Positions 45,512 to 57,365 of a DNA stretch of 64,000 nucleotides are shown here, in pieces (within the stretch, counting starts at the first letter, position 1; every line of letters starts with the position of its first letter). The notes beneath the pieces were generated by a model, which was not told where the DNA came from, did no database searches, and saw only the letters and a program-made list of their open reading frames with translations. This stretch comes from Papiliotrema nemorosa (lineage: Eukaryota; Basidiomycota; Tremellomycetes; Tremellales; Rhynchogastremaceae): assembly GCA_032158125.1 (NCBI GenBank), contig JASKOT010000031.1, forward strand, positions 148,295 to 212,294, written 5' to 3'. A program made the translations under genes and the position numbers.

Positions 45512-45821
45512 GGTCAGAGTGAGTGGAGTCGAGTGTCGATGGTGGTGTCAAGGATGATTGTCGAACGTAAAAGGTGTTCTGTCGATTGCTGACGTCTTTT
45601 TCCAAACAGCGCGTCCCAGAGGGGGGGTCGAGCGTTAAGCCACTCGTACGATTCTCAATCCATCGTTGCATCAAATAACCTCCATGCATGGTTATTCCAT
45701 CGATCAATGCCATCGTAGCGAAGCAACACAGCATCATGATCATGCATGAAATTCGTGGTCAGGCGTAACAATGCGTAGTATACACGAAAGATCCTCTTCT
45801 CCTTGATCTCCCAGCTGGGCT
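45512..45821. other. intergenic, ERG24 promoter and PSMG4 3' flank
   Basis: The 310-bp gap must hold the ERG24 promoter. I did not find a clear sterol-regulatory element or coding exon. Confidence 0.4.
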
Positions 45822-46336
45822 TTACAGACCTTCCTTCGAGAGTACTTCCTGCACCCATGCGCCCAACTTCTTCTCCATGACGAGTAAAACTTTACTCCCA
45901 TAAGGATCTATTGATGGTCCCGATGTATTGACCAGAGAAGGAGGGAGAGAGAGCGATAGATGGATCTGGGATTGGGGGAATTTCTTGCTGAGGCGTTTAG
46001 ACATGGGTAATGCCAAATCACCGGGACCACGATATATCGGGGTAGCAGCGATGGGCAGGTTCTATCCATCAGTTCTGATACTCTTCCTGCCCTCAAGTGC
46101 TCAAAGCGAGTTCGGCTTACCGGTCGAGAAGGCATGGAGACTGCCCAGTCTTGAGCGATGTTCCTCTCTGCCGGAGTGATCATCTCATCCGGAGATGTGC
46201 TCGGGTCAGTAGGCTGTCCTGTACCAACCCATATGAACAGAGTGTTTTGGAGGAGGGTAAGGTGAAAGATGAAGGAAGGTGAGCCGGGTAGAGGTGACGG
46301 GAGGGAGGTATTGTGCAGTCGGATTTGCGGCTCCAT
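45822..46336 (-). CDS. PSMG4: proteasome assembly chaperone 4 (PSMG4/PAC4)
   Basis: Exons 46336-46121 and 46061-45822; 151 residues, right for the family. It reads IRLHNTSLPSPLPG, FIFHLTLLQNTLFIWVGTG, then after the intron NLPIAATPIYRGPGDLALPM, SKRLSKKFP, IHLSLSLPP and KVLLVMEKKLGAWVQEVL. PAC3-PAC4 heterodimers guide alpha-ring assembly of the 20S proteasome in the cytosol; the partner is not in this window. The intron shows a strong GTAAGC donor and CTGAT branch site. It shares a 237-bp divergent promoter with the following acidic protein. Confidence 0.85.
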
Positions 46337-46573
46337 AGCGATGTAGCTCGTTCTGAATAGGTAAAATGGATTCGGGTGAGGTTCTGTCTATCCTGTGGCT
46401 TCTACAGCTGTCCAGCCAGTCGAGAATCGCAGAATTCCAGAGCTGTGACTTGTATAATACGGTGTTGGATGATCAATGCTGCAACGAGCGCCCTTGTCCA
46501 ACCTCCACCTTCGATCCACCTCACCTCACCTCACAACTCAACCTTCAACTCCTCTCTTTCAACTTCACGCACC
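46337..46573. promoter_or_regulatory. divergent promoter between PSMG4 and the acidic protein
   Basis: A 237-bp gap between opposite start codons. Repeated CTCACCT/CCTCACC near 46515-46530 may be a leader element; no known proteasome-control site was confidently seen. Confidence 0.4.
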
Positions 46574-47352
46574 ATGGCACACCTCACCCCTCCTCCATCG
46601 AAAGGCAACACCCCTCTCCGGCCTGGATCATCCGCTGAACCAGCTCCATCGCCTACCCGACTACGATCAGCTCTCGCCGACCTCCCTGAACCCGGTCAAC
46701 CCTCTACTTCAACGTCAGCGTCAGCTTCAGGGTCTAGAGTCGGTTCTTCCCCTGGACAGCCAATAAACGCGCGACTACCCGCCGATCAGATGGATGTGGA
46801 TGCTTCTGACCATCTTGTCAGCCCCCAAGGGACGAAAGACGCATTGAGCGAGGAAGAAGACGAACTCAGCGACGAGGATGATCTGGAGGAAGGTGGACTT
46901 AAGGAAGAGCAAGGCGACACAAACATAAGCTCCGACTCTGAGGAGGAAGAGCAGGGAGTGGTGGACTCGGCGGTGGTCTTTGGCTCGGAAGAGGAAGAAG
47001 AGATGATCAATTCTGCCACGGGCCATACGTCTGCTGTAGGGAATCGCCGGGATGTCAAGGGTAAAGGACCCGTTACCAAAGCGAAGGTGAGTTGAGCGGG
47101 CTCGAACAGGGATGAATAATCGTGCTGAAGTATCAGGGAGGCAAGAGCAAGAAGAGCGGGAAGGGAAAAGGCGGTAAAAGCGGGTTGGAAGGACGAGGCA
47201 AGGAGAACGAGCTGTACGAAGCGGACATTGTGTACAAGTGGAACAACCGTATGTTACTTGTTGTTAAAGAGTAGGAGGGTGTCTAACAATTAGGATTCGG
47301 AGATGTCGTCTGGGATGCCGATCATCCGAAACCATCTTCGAAGAGAGGTTGA
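46574..47352 (+). CDS. hypothetical acidic protein
   Basis: Exons 46574-47086, 47137-47248 and 47294-47352; 227 residues. The N-terminal third is Pro/Ser-rich; residues 85-155 are dominated by Glu, Asp and Ser (EEEDELSDEDDLEE, SDSEEEEQG); then a Lys/Gly-rich stretch (SKKSGKGKGGKSG) and a short conserved-looking end ENELYEADIVYKWNNRFGDVVWD. Acidic then basic composition suggests a nuclear or nucleolar protein, by inference. No named domain. The last two short exons are supported by phase and by good donor/acceptor sites. Confidence 0.65.
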
Positions 47353-47465
47353 TCTGAAGGTGAATGCTGTGAGCTCGAGAAGCCTGATGGATGACCGATA
47401 CGAATGACGATTCTCGCCCAGACCAGTGTACACACTTCATGCATTGTATCATATGATGCTACGTG

Positions 47466-48388
47466 CTACAAACCCGGTACCCAACTCTTCGCACTGGACC
47501 ACCAAGACCTTCCTGGGTTTCTGGGCTGATCTACGACGAGCGATTCGATATCCATATCTGTGGGAGGGATCGGCGATGGTTGAGGTTCCCTGTCGACTAT
47601 AGGATGTTCCGGTATCTTGGTGGTTGGTATTGTCGCTGCAGGCTGTACCACCGCTGCCCCTACCTCCTCCGGCTCGGGGATTCTCAAAGCAATCTTGGAA
47701 CTCATCACTCTAGCCCAAGAATCTGCCGTTCCCAATATCGCACCCAACCACACTGCTCTCATAAACAAACCCCTAGGTAACCTCCCTATAAATCAGTGTC
47801 CCGTCCACAAACCAACGTGTTGACTCACATATCGTCCCTACACCCACAGCGGACAACATCCCAGCTACCGTCCCATCATACCATACAGACCCTCCTTCTC
47901 TCCATGTCACTTTCCGCCTAAACTCCCTTTCTCGAGGTACAACCACCCCTAAAGCTTTTTCTCGCAGATACGATGCGTACTCCTCCAAAAAGACATATAC
48001 ACCTGTAGCTGATCCCAGCGCCAGGGCAGTCTTGCCCCCTGCGAGTGTTGCTTGGTACATCATTTTGTAATTTCGGGTTTTGGCATAAAAGTACTACTCA
48101 TCAGCCTTTACCCTTCTGTCGAGTGAGAGTACCTACCCAGCCTTGATATGTCCTCGGTTGTCTATGTGCATTTTCGGCTATGAATTGGAGTCGAGCTCTA
48201 CGGCCTCCTCTATACATCCCAATGACCAGACCTAAACCCATACTGCTCGGGACGAGTAGGACCAACCGGGACGGAATGGTCAGGGTGGGGAAAATGGACC
48301 TTGTCGGAGGAGCGGAGGGCTCATGGTCGATATGTTCAAACGGCCTAGCCGTGCTTGACGAAGCGACGGGGAGCTCTTGCGTTGCCAT
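47466..48388 (-). CDS. Tim17-like multi-span membrane protein
   Basis: Exons 48388-48137, 48093-47829 and 47785-47466; 278 residues. After a disordered start, a hydrophobic span (RLVLLVPSSMGLGLVIGMYRG) is followed by FIAENAHRQPRTYQGWYFY and glycine-rich spans GGKTALALGSATGVYVFLEE and AGMLSAVGVGTIWRLPRG, then LFMRAVWLGAILGTADSW. Glycine-containing hairpin helices followed by RLPRG recall the Tim17/Tim22/TIMMDC1 class of mitochondrial inner-membrane proteins. That placement is inference; import translocase and complex I assembly roles are both possible. Its 3' end lies 113 bp from the convergent acidic-protein stop. It diverges from the AlkB gene across 138 bp. Confidence 0.6.
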
Positions 48389-48526
48389 GATGAGTGAGTG
48401 GGACGAATCGAGGGTCAGAAGCAAGAAGCAAGTTTGAGATTTCAGGTTGAAACCTCCACTCGGCAGATCCACCCAGAGTCCACCATCATCTTCACAATAA
48501 TCAACTTTACCTTGCATTGTCGAAAC
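48389..48526. promoter_or_regulatory. very short divergent promoter (138 bp)
   Basis: Only 138 bp separate the starts of the Tim17-like and AlkB genes, so their promoters and leaders must overlap. No TATA box is evident. Confidence 0.5.
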
Positions 48527-49609
48527 ATGGTCAAGCGATTACAGACGAGCCCATCGCTGAGTCCTCCCCCAGCAACAGAGACTACTAAAACGGCACAAGG
48601 GAAGAAGCGCAAGTATGAGCCGAATGATGAGTTTCAGCAAGTCTCCAAATCGGACTTTGTCGATCAGTACAGGATAACCGGGATGGGATACGGCGGGGAT
48701 GTGTATTACAAGTCCAACGTATCTTAACCTTCTCTATGATAGTCTTGGTGCTGATGGGTAGCTGATAGATCAAGATACTGCCGAGACGTGGTACAATCAG
48801 CTCATTGCGCTCGATAGTTGTATGTCTCCTTCCTGCCTTTTCACGGGACGCTCAGCTGACTCTCAGGGTGTGCGCCGTGATCTTTAGAAACTCGATAAAT
48901 GCTGACTGGATCCACAGATCAACCCATGCTGAAGATGTATGGTCGGACGTTCCCCCAGTCCAGATCCATCGCGGCGTACTCTACCACTCCCGGTGCGAAA
49001 TTAAAGTACTCGGGTTCAGAGATCGACATGAATTATCCTTTCCCCCCAATCTTGGAGGATATACGAGTGAGACTGGAAGAAGAATTAGGGGTCAAGTTCA
49101 ACCATGTCATGTTGAATCGGTACGATGATGGGTCAATATACATTGGGTGAGTCTCGGTCTAGACCTGGACGCGCAAAGGGACTGACAGGCAGTAAACATT
49201 CGGATAACCTGAACAATCTGGTCATTGCTAGTGTGTCCCTTGGCGCCGAAAGAACCTTCATTCTGTCGCCTCGGCTCCCGAGCAAATCTTCCAAAGACGC
49301 CATGGACGGAGTTACAGAGAAGGATCTGGCGGGACGAAAGAATATCAAGTTCAAGTGAGTTGCTCTCTCGTCTTTTCAGATGCGGATCGATACTGATCAA
49401 TAGACTTGGCAATGGGAGCTTGGTGGTTATGCAAGGTGGGTATGACATCCACTGGACGTGAAGATGCTTATATGCAGGCCGTACGCAGGAATTCTGGAAG
49501 GTATGGCTGGAGAAATATCCAAGACGTGGCTAATGACCAGCATGAGATACCTAAAGAGCCTTCTGTGAAGAAAGGCAGGATCAGCCTCACCTTCCGACAG
49601 CTTGTCTAG
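48527..49609 (+). CDS. AlkB-family 2-oxoglutarate/Fe(II) dioxygenase (ALKBH2/3-like)
   Basis: Eight exons: 48527-48718, 48762-48819, 48867-48869 (3 nt), 48918-49146, 49193-49354, 49404-49435, 49478-49500 and 49541-49609; 255 residues. The fold shows GRTFPQSRSIAAYST (substrate loop), MLNRYDDGSIYIG, KHSDN with the Fe-binding His and Asp, LGAERTFIL, LGNGSLVVMQG, TQEFWKHEIPKE with the second Fe-binding His, and GRISLTFRQLV with the 2-oxoglutarate-binding Arg pattern. Family members reverse N1-methyl-adenine and N3-methyl-cytosine damage. The N-terminus is basic and may direct to the nucleus. The 3-nt exon supplies the middle of SWYQPML. Confidence 0.9.
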
Positions 49610-49670
49610 GCGGCGCGAGGCTACCAGAACCTGCGATTATCAGCATAACTCATTCAGTGTGGTCCGCGAC

Positions 49671-50230
49671 TTACATTCTCATGACCTTGACAAAACCGAT
49701 CAACAACATGATCGATAGAATCACCATGAATGCTCGGAAACCTCCCACTTCGAAATGAGCACCAGTATTTCCATGACCCACCTATTATATTCGCTGCGAA
49801 GGCTCCGACTTGACTGACCATCCTCTCCCTACGTCGGTCCAACGTCTCGCATAGGTCACCATAGAAGGCGTACAGGGCGTACCCAAACCAAACGGAGACG
49901 ATCAGCACCGGTCGAGTCTACTGTAAGTGCCTTTTGGACTTTCCACCGATCACTCACAGCGAGGTTGCCCACGCTGGCGCCAAAGAGCACAGCTGGGATG
50001 ATAGTACCGTCTGAAACGGGCAGGGAGGTCCTGTATGCTGGAGGATGAGGCAGAGTTCTAGAATAGTCTCGATGAGGATCATGAAGCCAAGGTGAAATGA
50101 TTTCCGGTTGATGAGGGGCATTTGTCGAGTCGGTGAGCTCAACATCTGCCCCTGGAGCGGTAGTCGGGGTAAATGGGGTCGTGGAATGGCGCTCGTATGG
50201 ATGGCTGGCATTCCGGCGCGTCAATGGCAT
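49671..50230 (-). CDS. hypothetical two-span membrane protein
   Basis: Exons 50230-49958, 49917-49819 and 49781-49671; 160 residues. The N-terminal 80 residues are polar (MPLTRRNASHPYERH). Hydrophobic helices lie at IPAVLFGASVGNLA through VLIVSVWFGYALYAFYG and at GGFRAFMVILSIMLLIGFVK, with a charged loop DLCETLDRRRERM between. The chain ends KVMRM. No family recognised. Consistent phases and GT-AG introns of 37-40 nt support it. Its stop lies 61 bp from the AlkB stop, so the 3' UTRs must overlap antisense. Confidence 0.65.
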
Positions 50231-50492
50231 AGTGAAATGTGGTAAAGAAAGGGTATGAAAGATGCCTTGATGAGCAATGCTAAATGACACTCCGCGTTGA
50301 ATGACCTTCTACTTGGGCTCGTTAGCAGAGTTTTGGATTGCCTGTATACTCTTCTAGAGATCAAGAGGTAATGGTCTTGTTTATACATCGGGATTCAGGG
50401 TACATACAGATACAATTTCTCTAGATCCTCCGCACCTAGAGCTTGTCATTGAGAACCGCTCGATCAACGCGCATGGCGTACTGCCAGCTACC

Positions 50493-50871
50493 CTACTGAG
50501 CCTTCTTCTTGAGGTTGTTCCCCACAGTTCCTCGAGTGTTTCTATCTCGGTAAATGACGAATGCGACGGCAAGAATGCCCAATACGAGAATGTTTGCTGG
50601 TTGATCAGTTGAAGCACTGAACCCTTGCCGGCATTACACTCACAAGCGACAAAGTGGACACTGGCTCCGAGAAAGTTCGCCAGACTCTCCAATACTCCCC
50701 AGAATAGGGAGAAGACTCCGCTGACAATGGAAGCTATCACGTTGAAGAAAGACTGAACGACGGCCAGGATGGACTGAAAGAGGCCCTGTCGTGTGAGCTC
50801 CACGGGAATCTTTCCCATTTCTATCCACTCACTTGAATGACATGAAAGATACCTTCGATGATGTTTGCCAT
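50493..50871 (-). CDS. small hydrophobic protein (94 residues)
   Basis: Exons 50871-50833, 50785-50644 and 50596-50493. It reads MANIIEGIFHVIQ, then a long hydrophobic helix-rich stretch (GLFQSILAVVQSFFNVIASI, VSGVFSLFWGVLESLANFLG) and a second span NILVLGILAVAFVIYRDR, ending in a basic tail NNLKKKAQ. The KKKAQ end with a lysine near position -3/-4 could act in ER retrieval, by inference. Clean introns and phases support the gene. No family is recognised. A TATATA element near 50956-50963 lies about 90 bp upstream of the start on the minus strand. Confidence 0.65.
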
Positions 50872-51394
50872 GGCGAACTGATCGATCTGGGAGTCGATGG
50901 TCTGTGAGAGGGAGGTGGGGTTGCAATACTGCTTCTCGGCTGGTCTGTCGACAGGATATATAGTGGCGAGCAGACCTGTACGAGGGGGGGATCTACGTCA
51001 TTTGAGCAACTTGAAACAACAACAAACCCCCTCAGGCCACGTGACTTCATCAACGGCGGCGATCCCCGCTTGGACCCCTCATTTCGAGGTTTGTTGGGTG
51101 GCAAATTTGGGAGTTCGACGTGACTACCTGTTTGAGCAATTGAGCCCAATCCTACTCGAGGTATCTTGACCCGAGCTCCCTTTCAATCCTTTCACCTTTC
51201 ACCTTGACCCACACGAGGGACGCCAATGTGCCTACAAGACTCCGAATACAGTTCAAGTATTCAGCTCTGCCACTTGAATCGCCGCACAAAGTCGCCTTTA
51301 CGCTCTTTTATCCGGAGAAAGTAGACCCCTTCGACCCATCTACAATCCAGCCTTTGTTTATTCGTTAAAAGTCGATCTCTAGCCGTCCGGTCCG
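50872..51394. promoter_or_regulatory. divergent promoter between the 94-residue protein and SNT1-like gene
   Basis: A 523-bp gap between opposite starts with a TATATA stretch near 50956-50963 facing the small membrane protein. The right part (51180-51390) is pyrimidine-rich and probably the SNT1-like leader. Confidence 0.45.
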
Positions 51395-54300
51395 ATGGCC
51401 ATGTACCCGGATTCAGGTCCGTCTCGACCTGGACCGTCTTCTCTGCCTTACAAGCCGTCTCAAGGGGATGCAGGCAGGAGATGGGAAGGTGAATATAGAG
51501 ATAGGGAGCGCGATAGAGGTTTCGCAAGAGATGTCAGTTTTACCCTCTCACCTGCACATGGACCTACACTGCGGTTCATTTTCTACCATTGCTAACTCTT
51601 CAGCCTCCCCCAGGACGCGGCTTCTATCCTCCCGGTCGACGGGATTATAACCCTCCTCCATCGGCATATCGTGGGCCTCCTCTACGCAGCCGGACACCTT
51701 CGCCTCCTCGGCGCTTTGCCGACAGAGATAGGAGTTATGATGCTCGTGATCGAGCAGTAGACGATGAATGGAGAGGTCCAACAAGAGGACCACCTGGAGG
51801 AAGAGATAGAGCAGATTGGGAGAGAGATAGGGAATGGAGACGGAATGATCGTTTTCGAGACGATGTCCGTTCTGCGCCGTTAGTATTTCGCCCGGATTGG
51901 GGGGTCCGTGCTGATGGAAGTCAATCGGTCAACCCGTCTCCACCAGATAGAACACCTCGCTCACCTCCGCCCCGTGCACCCAGGTCAGTCGCTCAAACAC
52001 CGCCCACTTTCACCTCTCGTCTACCTTCCGGTACAAACAACACTCCTGGAGCTCCTATCGTCCCAGAAAGAGGGCCTTTCTCAGGTCGAGATCTGGGTCG
52101 CACCATTGATAACGCCGTACCTGGACCTGGCCCGTCTACCATCGCCAATGCTACACCGACCGCCCCTCGCTCCATGCGGGGGTCTTCCTCTCCCGTCGAC
52201 ACCTTCCGCATCAAGGAGAACCAGACTTCACCCGCGACCGCGCCGACACGCCATATACCTCTACCACAGGAACAGGAAGCCAAAAATGACGACGAGGCAG
52301 ATTTAGAGGAAGGTGAAGTCGTCTCCCCTGTCAAGTCAGTCGGTCCTGCTCCATGGGTACTGCGTAAAGCCGAGCGGCATAGGATGAGGGATTGGGAGTA
52401 TGACCGGGATAGAGAGATGTTTGAGCGGGACCGTGATCGAGAAAGAGACAGGGAACGTGATCGCGAGAGAATGCTCGAGAGGGAACGGGAACGAGAGAGG
52501 GAAAGAGAACGGGACCGATGGGGTCCTAATCGTCCTGCTCAACCTTATAATCGATCTTCAGCTTCACCACAGAAGAGACGTACGAGGAGTCCTCCGGCCT
52601 TTCGGGATGGCAAATGGCCAGACAGAAGGACAAGGGGCACCTCGGTGCCTTCTGATCGGCATAGAGCTGTCCCTGAACAGGGTCAACGGCATGTGTCGGA
52701 TCACCACCCTACACAACGCCCCGATCAAGAATCAAGACCTTTACAACGACCCTCGACACCTGACGGTCCACCGCCGGAGGATGTGAAGCCCGTCATTGCG
52801 CAGCTTCAGATCGGAAATGGATTGAGACTGGACACAACGGATGCGCCAAATCGGCCTGCGACTCCTCTCGATCCGCCTCCTCTCAGTGACACCTCGCATG
52901 TTTCACTTGCAAAGGCGCAGGATGTTGAGATTCCCGACTCGTCCGCCACGCTCGCAACGTCCAAAGTAGAACAATCCTCGCCCGAGGAGCCATCTGCCGA
53001 GACTGAGGCTATCGATCGCCAGGTCACATCTACCAAGACAGAATCCTCGTCATCGAGCACGGGACCAGGAGAGGCGTCTACAACGGAAGATGTGGTAATG
53101 CGCCTGTCAATGGCATCACCCGAGGCCAGACCCCAGGATGATCGACCAGCCTCAACACCTATCGTGCCGCTCCAGCACGCAGAGACTCGCAGACCTCCCG
53201 TAAACAATGACGAGAAGCAGCTTTCCGCCCTCATCGGTCATACTCCTCCAGATGCTGTCCTTTCTTTAGACGTTGTCGTTGAAGAGACGCCCGTAACCGC
53301 TCACGATACGGTCATGGACTCGACTGTGCCGGCGACACCTTTGGCAGACGTGTCTACCGTCGGTGCTGGGCAGGTTGAAGGCGAGACGGATGGGAAAATC
53401 ATACACAACGATGCTTTGAAGTCGATCATTGAGGAGACATTGAACGACAGAGCACCTGTTGCAGCGAGGGAGGAAGCCAATGTCATACCGTCCAGTGAGA
53501 CAACGGTGGAGAAGGAGACTCCTGGTCAGCGCAAGTCTCGTTCAGGAAAAGCACGAGGCTTGCCAGTCGACAAGACACCTCGCGTGACGATTGCAGAACG
53601 ACGAGCTATCACTCTGCCGCCCACGAACGGGCCTCTGTCTTCGCCATTTGGAGACAAATTCCCGCGTAGAGATCCCCAGCCTACCGCAGACTCTGTTGCA
53701 GATAGTGTCGACGCCGCTGCGGATGCTGCCATTGGCAAAGTCGATGCGCTTGTCGAGGAAGATGCGGAGATTGCTATCGAAGAGGAGGAACGCCTCGGCA
53801 AGCTCATCATGGCCATCAAAACTGTTCAAGAGAAGGTTCGAGATGTCAGTCTGGAGAGCATCTTGCCTAAACGGCCACTGGGTGCATCGGGACATTCGCG
53901 TGTCGACCCTTTGCTGAATGATCGGTCCAAACGAGATTCGCGAATCAGACACATCGTCAAACCGTTGTCCAAGCAAGAGAAGACTGTCGCTCGCAAGGTT
54001 CGACTTACGATACAAAGGGACGAGATGATCAACGAACGTCGAGTTGCACATCTTTTTGCGCAGTATCAAGAGCTCGATAGGGAATGGCAAAAGCATTGTA
54101 ACGATCTGGATACTCTGATGGAGGCTCGAGGTCCCCCTCCCCCTGAGTTCTACACGGCACCCACGCTCTACCCCGTCGTCACTCCTGGAGTGGGTCCAGG
54201 ACCACAACCAATGACTCCGGTTGAAGATACTGGTAACAAGAGAGGCCGACGAGGAAACTTTGGCGACGCTGTCATGAACGAAGCTGCTTTCGAAAACATT

Positions 54301-56485
54301 CTAGCAGAGTTGGCGGATGCAGCAGCGAAGGATCCTAATCTCCGAGCGAGCAAGACAACCGCGGTCGTACCCGACATGGTACTAGATCACGAGCGAAAGA
54401 TGATTTACGACGACGAGAATGACATTGTCACCAATCCTTTAGCGTTCTACGACTTTGCCGGAGTAGCGGAACCGATCTGGACCGAGGAAGAACGAGCTAC
54501 CTTTTTACGGCGATATTTGCTTTACCCAAAGCAGTTTGGCAAGATTGCCGATGTGCTGGAGCACAAGACGGCAGCTCAGTGTGTGACGTATTACTACCGA
54601 ACGAAAAAGAAAATCGACTACAAGGGCATGCTGGCTTCGCGACGTGGAGATAAGAAGAAGCGGACGATCAAGCAGGCAGGAAAGGGATCTGCTCTGCTCG
54701 CCAATCTCAACCGGGAAAAACCGACGGTCAATACTGCATCAACACCTGGCCCGAGGAGTGCTATTAGTCTTACGAGGAAGGGCGAGGAATCGGTCAAACG
54801 AGGTGGGGCGCGGTCCAAAGAGTCGGGCGCGTCAACTCCTGTTACAGAAACAGTACCGAGACGCAGCAAGGTTTTGGGTGATGAGGACATGGACAACAGT
54901 GTAGAGCCTTCTCGAGCGGGTAGCGAGACTCCAACGGTTGCAAAGGCTAGGATGAGGATCCAAGTTCGAGGCCCGAAACGACCTAGGATCAGCTCTGTGC
55001 CTGACGTCCCGGCCGTCCCAGCGGTTGCTGCTGAACAGCTTTCCGATTCTACCGTGCCTTTGGCACCGACAGAGCCTGTACCTGGTGCGACACCCACTCC
55101 AGCCGAGCTGTTGCCCCCTGTCAAGAGAGCTATGAAACGCCGAAAGGTTGATCCAAATGATCCGAACGCCATCATCGAGGAAAAGGAGAAGGACCCAAAC
55201 AAACCCAGTCGAAGGGCAGCTACCAATTCCTACTGGTCGGTCGAAGAGAAGAAGCTTTTCAAAGAATTGGTCGTCACGTATGGTCACGATACCAAGCTTA
55301 TCGCGGCGCAGCTCAAGGGCAAGTCTGAGCGTCAGGTTGCCAACTTTTTCGATGCGCACAAGGAAGATATGCGTTTGCATGATCTCGCAAAGGGAATGAT
55401 GGTTGGAGTTGTGCCTGGTCGAGACAGTCGAGATCGTTCACTTGGTCCGGGAGGCGAGCCGAGATTGGTGAGTTGTGTCTTCGCTCATCGACAACATTTG
55501 ACACTAATGATAGATGCCGCATGGTGGTGCGCCCTTTGCTCGTTCAATCTATGATGTCAATCCGGCTAGTAATGGTCGTCGCTCGGAAACATTCGAGCAG
55601 CGCTTTGCAGAACCACGATTGGGCGTCTTTCCCTCGATGCATCAAGGTTTGCCCCCTCCGGATGTCAAGCCGCCAATGTCCCGACCTGGTGGTATGCGGA
55701 TCTCGGCTCTGCTCAACGATGACGACCCGGCTTCTTCGCCTCCGACCCGCCAACCGTCCGACGCGTCGGGTGTGCCAGGAGCCAAGACGTATGAACAGGA
55801 TGCCGCTTCTGACGGCACAGTCTCTGAGCGAGATGCAGAAGGAGGAGTCACTCGACCGTCACCTCGAGGTGCTCCGCCTGTCCCCTTCGATCGACCGCTC
55901 CCACCAGGGCCTTCGCCAGCAATGTTTGATCGTCGCTCGTCGGCTGCGTACGGCGGCGTCGAACATCGGGCTTCTGCAGATTATCATCGAGCGTCGACTG
56001 CCCAACCTTCTGCTCATCCCTACGATGCTCAGGGGTACTACAGAGCTCCTCCGCCTCCACGATCAGCGACCGCCGCGCCGACGCTACCACCGCCACCTCA
56101 GCAGACCGCATCGACCTGGGACCACCCTCCTCGACAGGCGTACGAGTATCAGCGCGACGCATACTATGCACCGTCCTCTCACGCTGTACCGTCTTCGAGA
56201 TCTTATCCTCCCCCGCCAATACATCATCAGCCCACCACAATCCAACATCCTCATCCACCCCCTCAGGCACAGCAGCCACCACTTGGACATCCACCGCCTC
56301 ACCGCATGGAACACGATTGGAGATCTCCCCACGGCAATGTCCTCTCGGAAGGACCAATCACGCTGGCACCGGTACATGGTGCGAGTGTGCCTCCTCCCAC
56401 AAGGTATGACACCCCGCCTATTACGAACGGCCATCATCCCCCGGCATTGTCGAGACCCGAAGAGCGACATCGAGCTAGCGCTTGA
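51395..56485 (+). CDS. SNT1: SANT-domain corepressor, Snt1/NCoR type
   Basis: Exons 51395-51532, 51604-55467 and 55514-56485; 1,657 residues. The N-terminal 330 residues are Arg/Asp/Pro-rich with a long Arg-Glu/Arg-Asp dipeptide run near residues 265-305. Two SANT domains are clear: the first around residue 1005 (WTEEERATFLRRYLLYP ... FGKIADVLEHKTAAQCVTYY) and the second around 1257 (YWSVEEKKLFKELVVTYG ... QLKGKSERQVANFFDAHK). Between them are Lys/Arg-rich nuclear-type stretches. Proteins with this pair are the NCoR/SMRT/Snt1 scaffold of the Set3/HDAC3-like histone deacetylase complex; that membership is inferred. The C-terminal 320 residues are Pro/His/Tyr/Gln-rich and probably disordered. 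Confidence 0.85.
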
Positions 56486-56756
56486 CTGAGCTTCTCTTCT
56501 GCATCATCTTGACAGGGTGCAGCAACGGTACACGTAGAGGACTTCAGAAGGAGAAGTAAAAGTAGATAGGTAAAAAGGAAGAATCAAAATGTAACGAGTA
56601 TAGTATGTCTATTCATCATGCACCAAGTGCTTAGGATACGCTACATTGAGCCGATGGCATCATCGACCGTGTGAACAATGCTTCCTGGCTTCCAATCGAA
56701 GAGATAAAGCACGACGTTTCGAACACTGATTCTGGGCGTTGTAGAGTAGCTGCACG

Positions 56757-57365
56757 ATGCAGCATCTTTTGGCGTCCCTTGCCTCGACTACCTGCAGATT
56801 CTCGCAGTCAGCTCTCTGCATCGCACATTGGCCCCTGGTGACTATGTGGACCTCATTTGCTCCCTCCAATGCAACATCCAAGCTTGCAAGGCTCAAGAAG
56901 CGCTCGCCTGTCGTCACTAGCATACCCCAGTACACTGAACAGGCATCTCAAGAAAAGGCTAGAATGCTATTGAGCAAGATTTACCACTTTGCAATGACTG
57001 ACAAGTCGTCGCTTGTCTCTCAGCTGGACCACTCTTCCAATACATTCTCCTTTCGGGGACATACGACAGTCGACGATGAGCTGAAACCAACGCTCAATGG
57101 GCATTACGAACAGCTGGAGGAGTTCTCTGCTTCTCTTCAGTACTTTAGCTCGGGAGAACCAGGTGAGCACTGTAAACAGTGGATGAGATGGCATGGGATC
57201 AAAGATGAGACGAGGGTCTTTGGAGGAAGCTTGCAATCGGACCAAGGAGGTGATGCTCTTTGTACTATGGTCTGGGTACCCGATGAGAAACGATGGTCCG
57301 AGTTGATCTGGGACGCTGCTGGACGGTGGATAGCGGCGACTGATGAGAGGAGCATGCGCGCATGA
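56757..57365 (+). CDS. unknown small protein A, tandem paralogue of 57834-58382
   Basis: Single exon, 202 residues. I do not recognise the family. The N-terminus (MQHLLASLASTTCRFSQSAL) lacks acidic residues and could be a mitochondrial presequence; an internal Met (MWTSF) is an alternative start. The conserved block shared with the downstream gene reads EHCKQWMRWHGIKD, then G-S-L, then WVPDEKRW and AAGRWIAATDER. The shared part is about 70 residues, preceded by a helical stretch (LEEFSASLQYFSSGEPG) also mirrored in the paralogue. No cysteine-metal motif or membrane span is evident. A missed intron near the N-terminus is possible. Confidence 0.6.
   Translation: MQHLLASLASTTCRFSQSALCIAHWPLVTMWTSFAPSNATSKLARLKKRSPVVTSIPQYTEQASQEKARMLLSKIYHFAMTDKSSLVSQLDHSSNTFSFRGHTTVDDELKPTLNGHYEQLEEFSASLQYFSSGEPGEHCKQWMRWHGIKDETRVFGGSLQSDQGGDALCTMVWVPDEKRWSELIWDAAGRWIAATDERSMRA

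Noticed and set aside
52336..52542. Arg-Glu/Arg-Asp coding repeat in SNT1 as a tandem DNA repeat
   Set aside because: Codons vary (AGA, CGA, CGT, CGG) so it is a protein-level repeat, not a DNA satellite.
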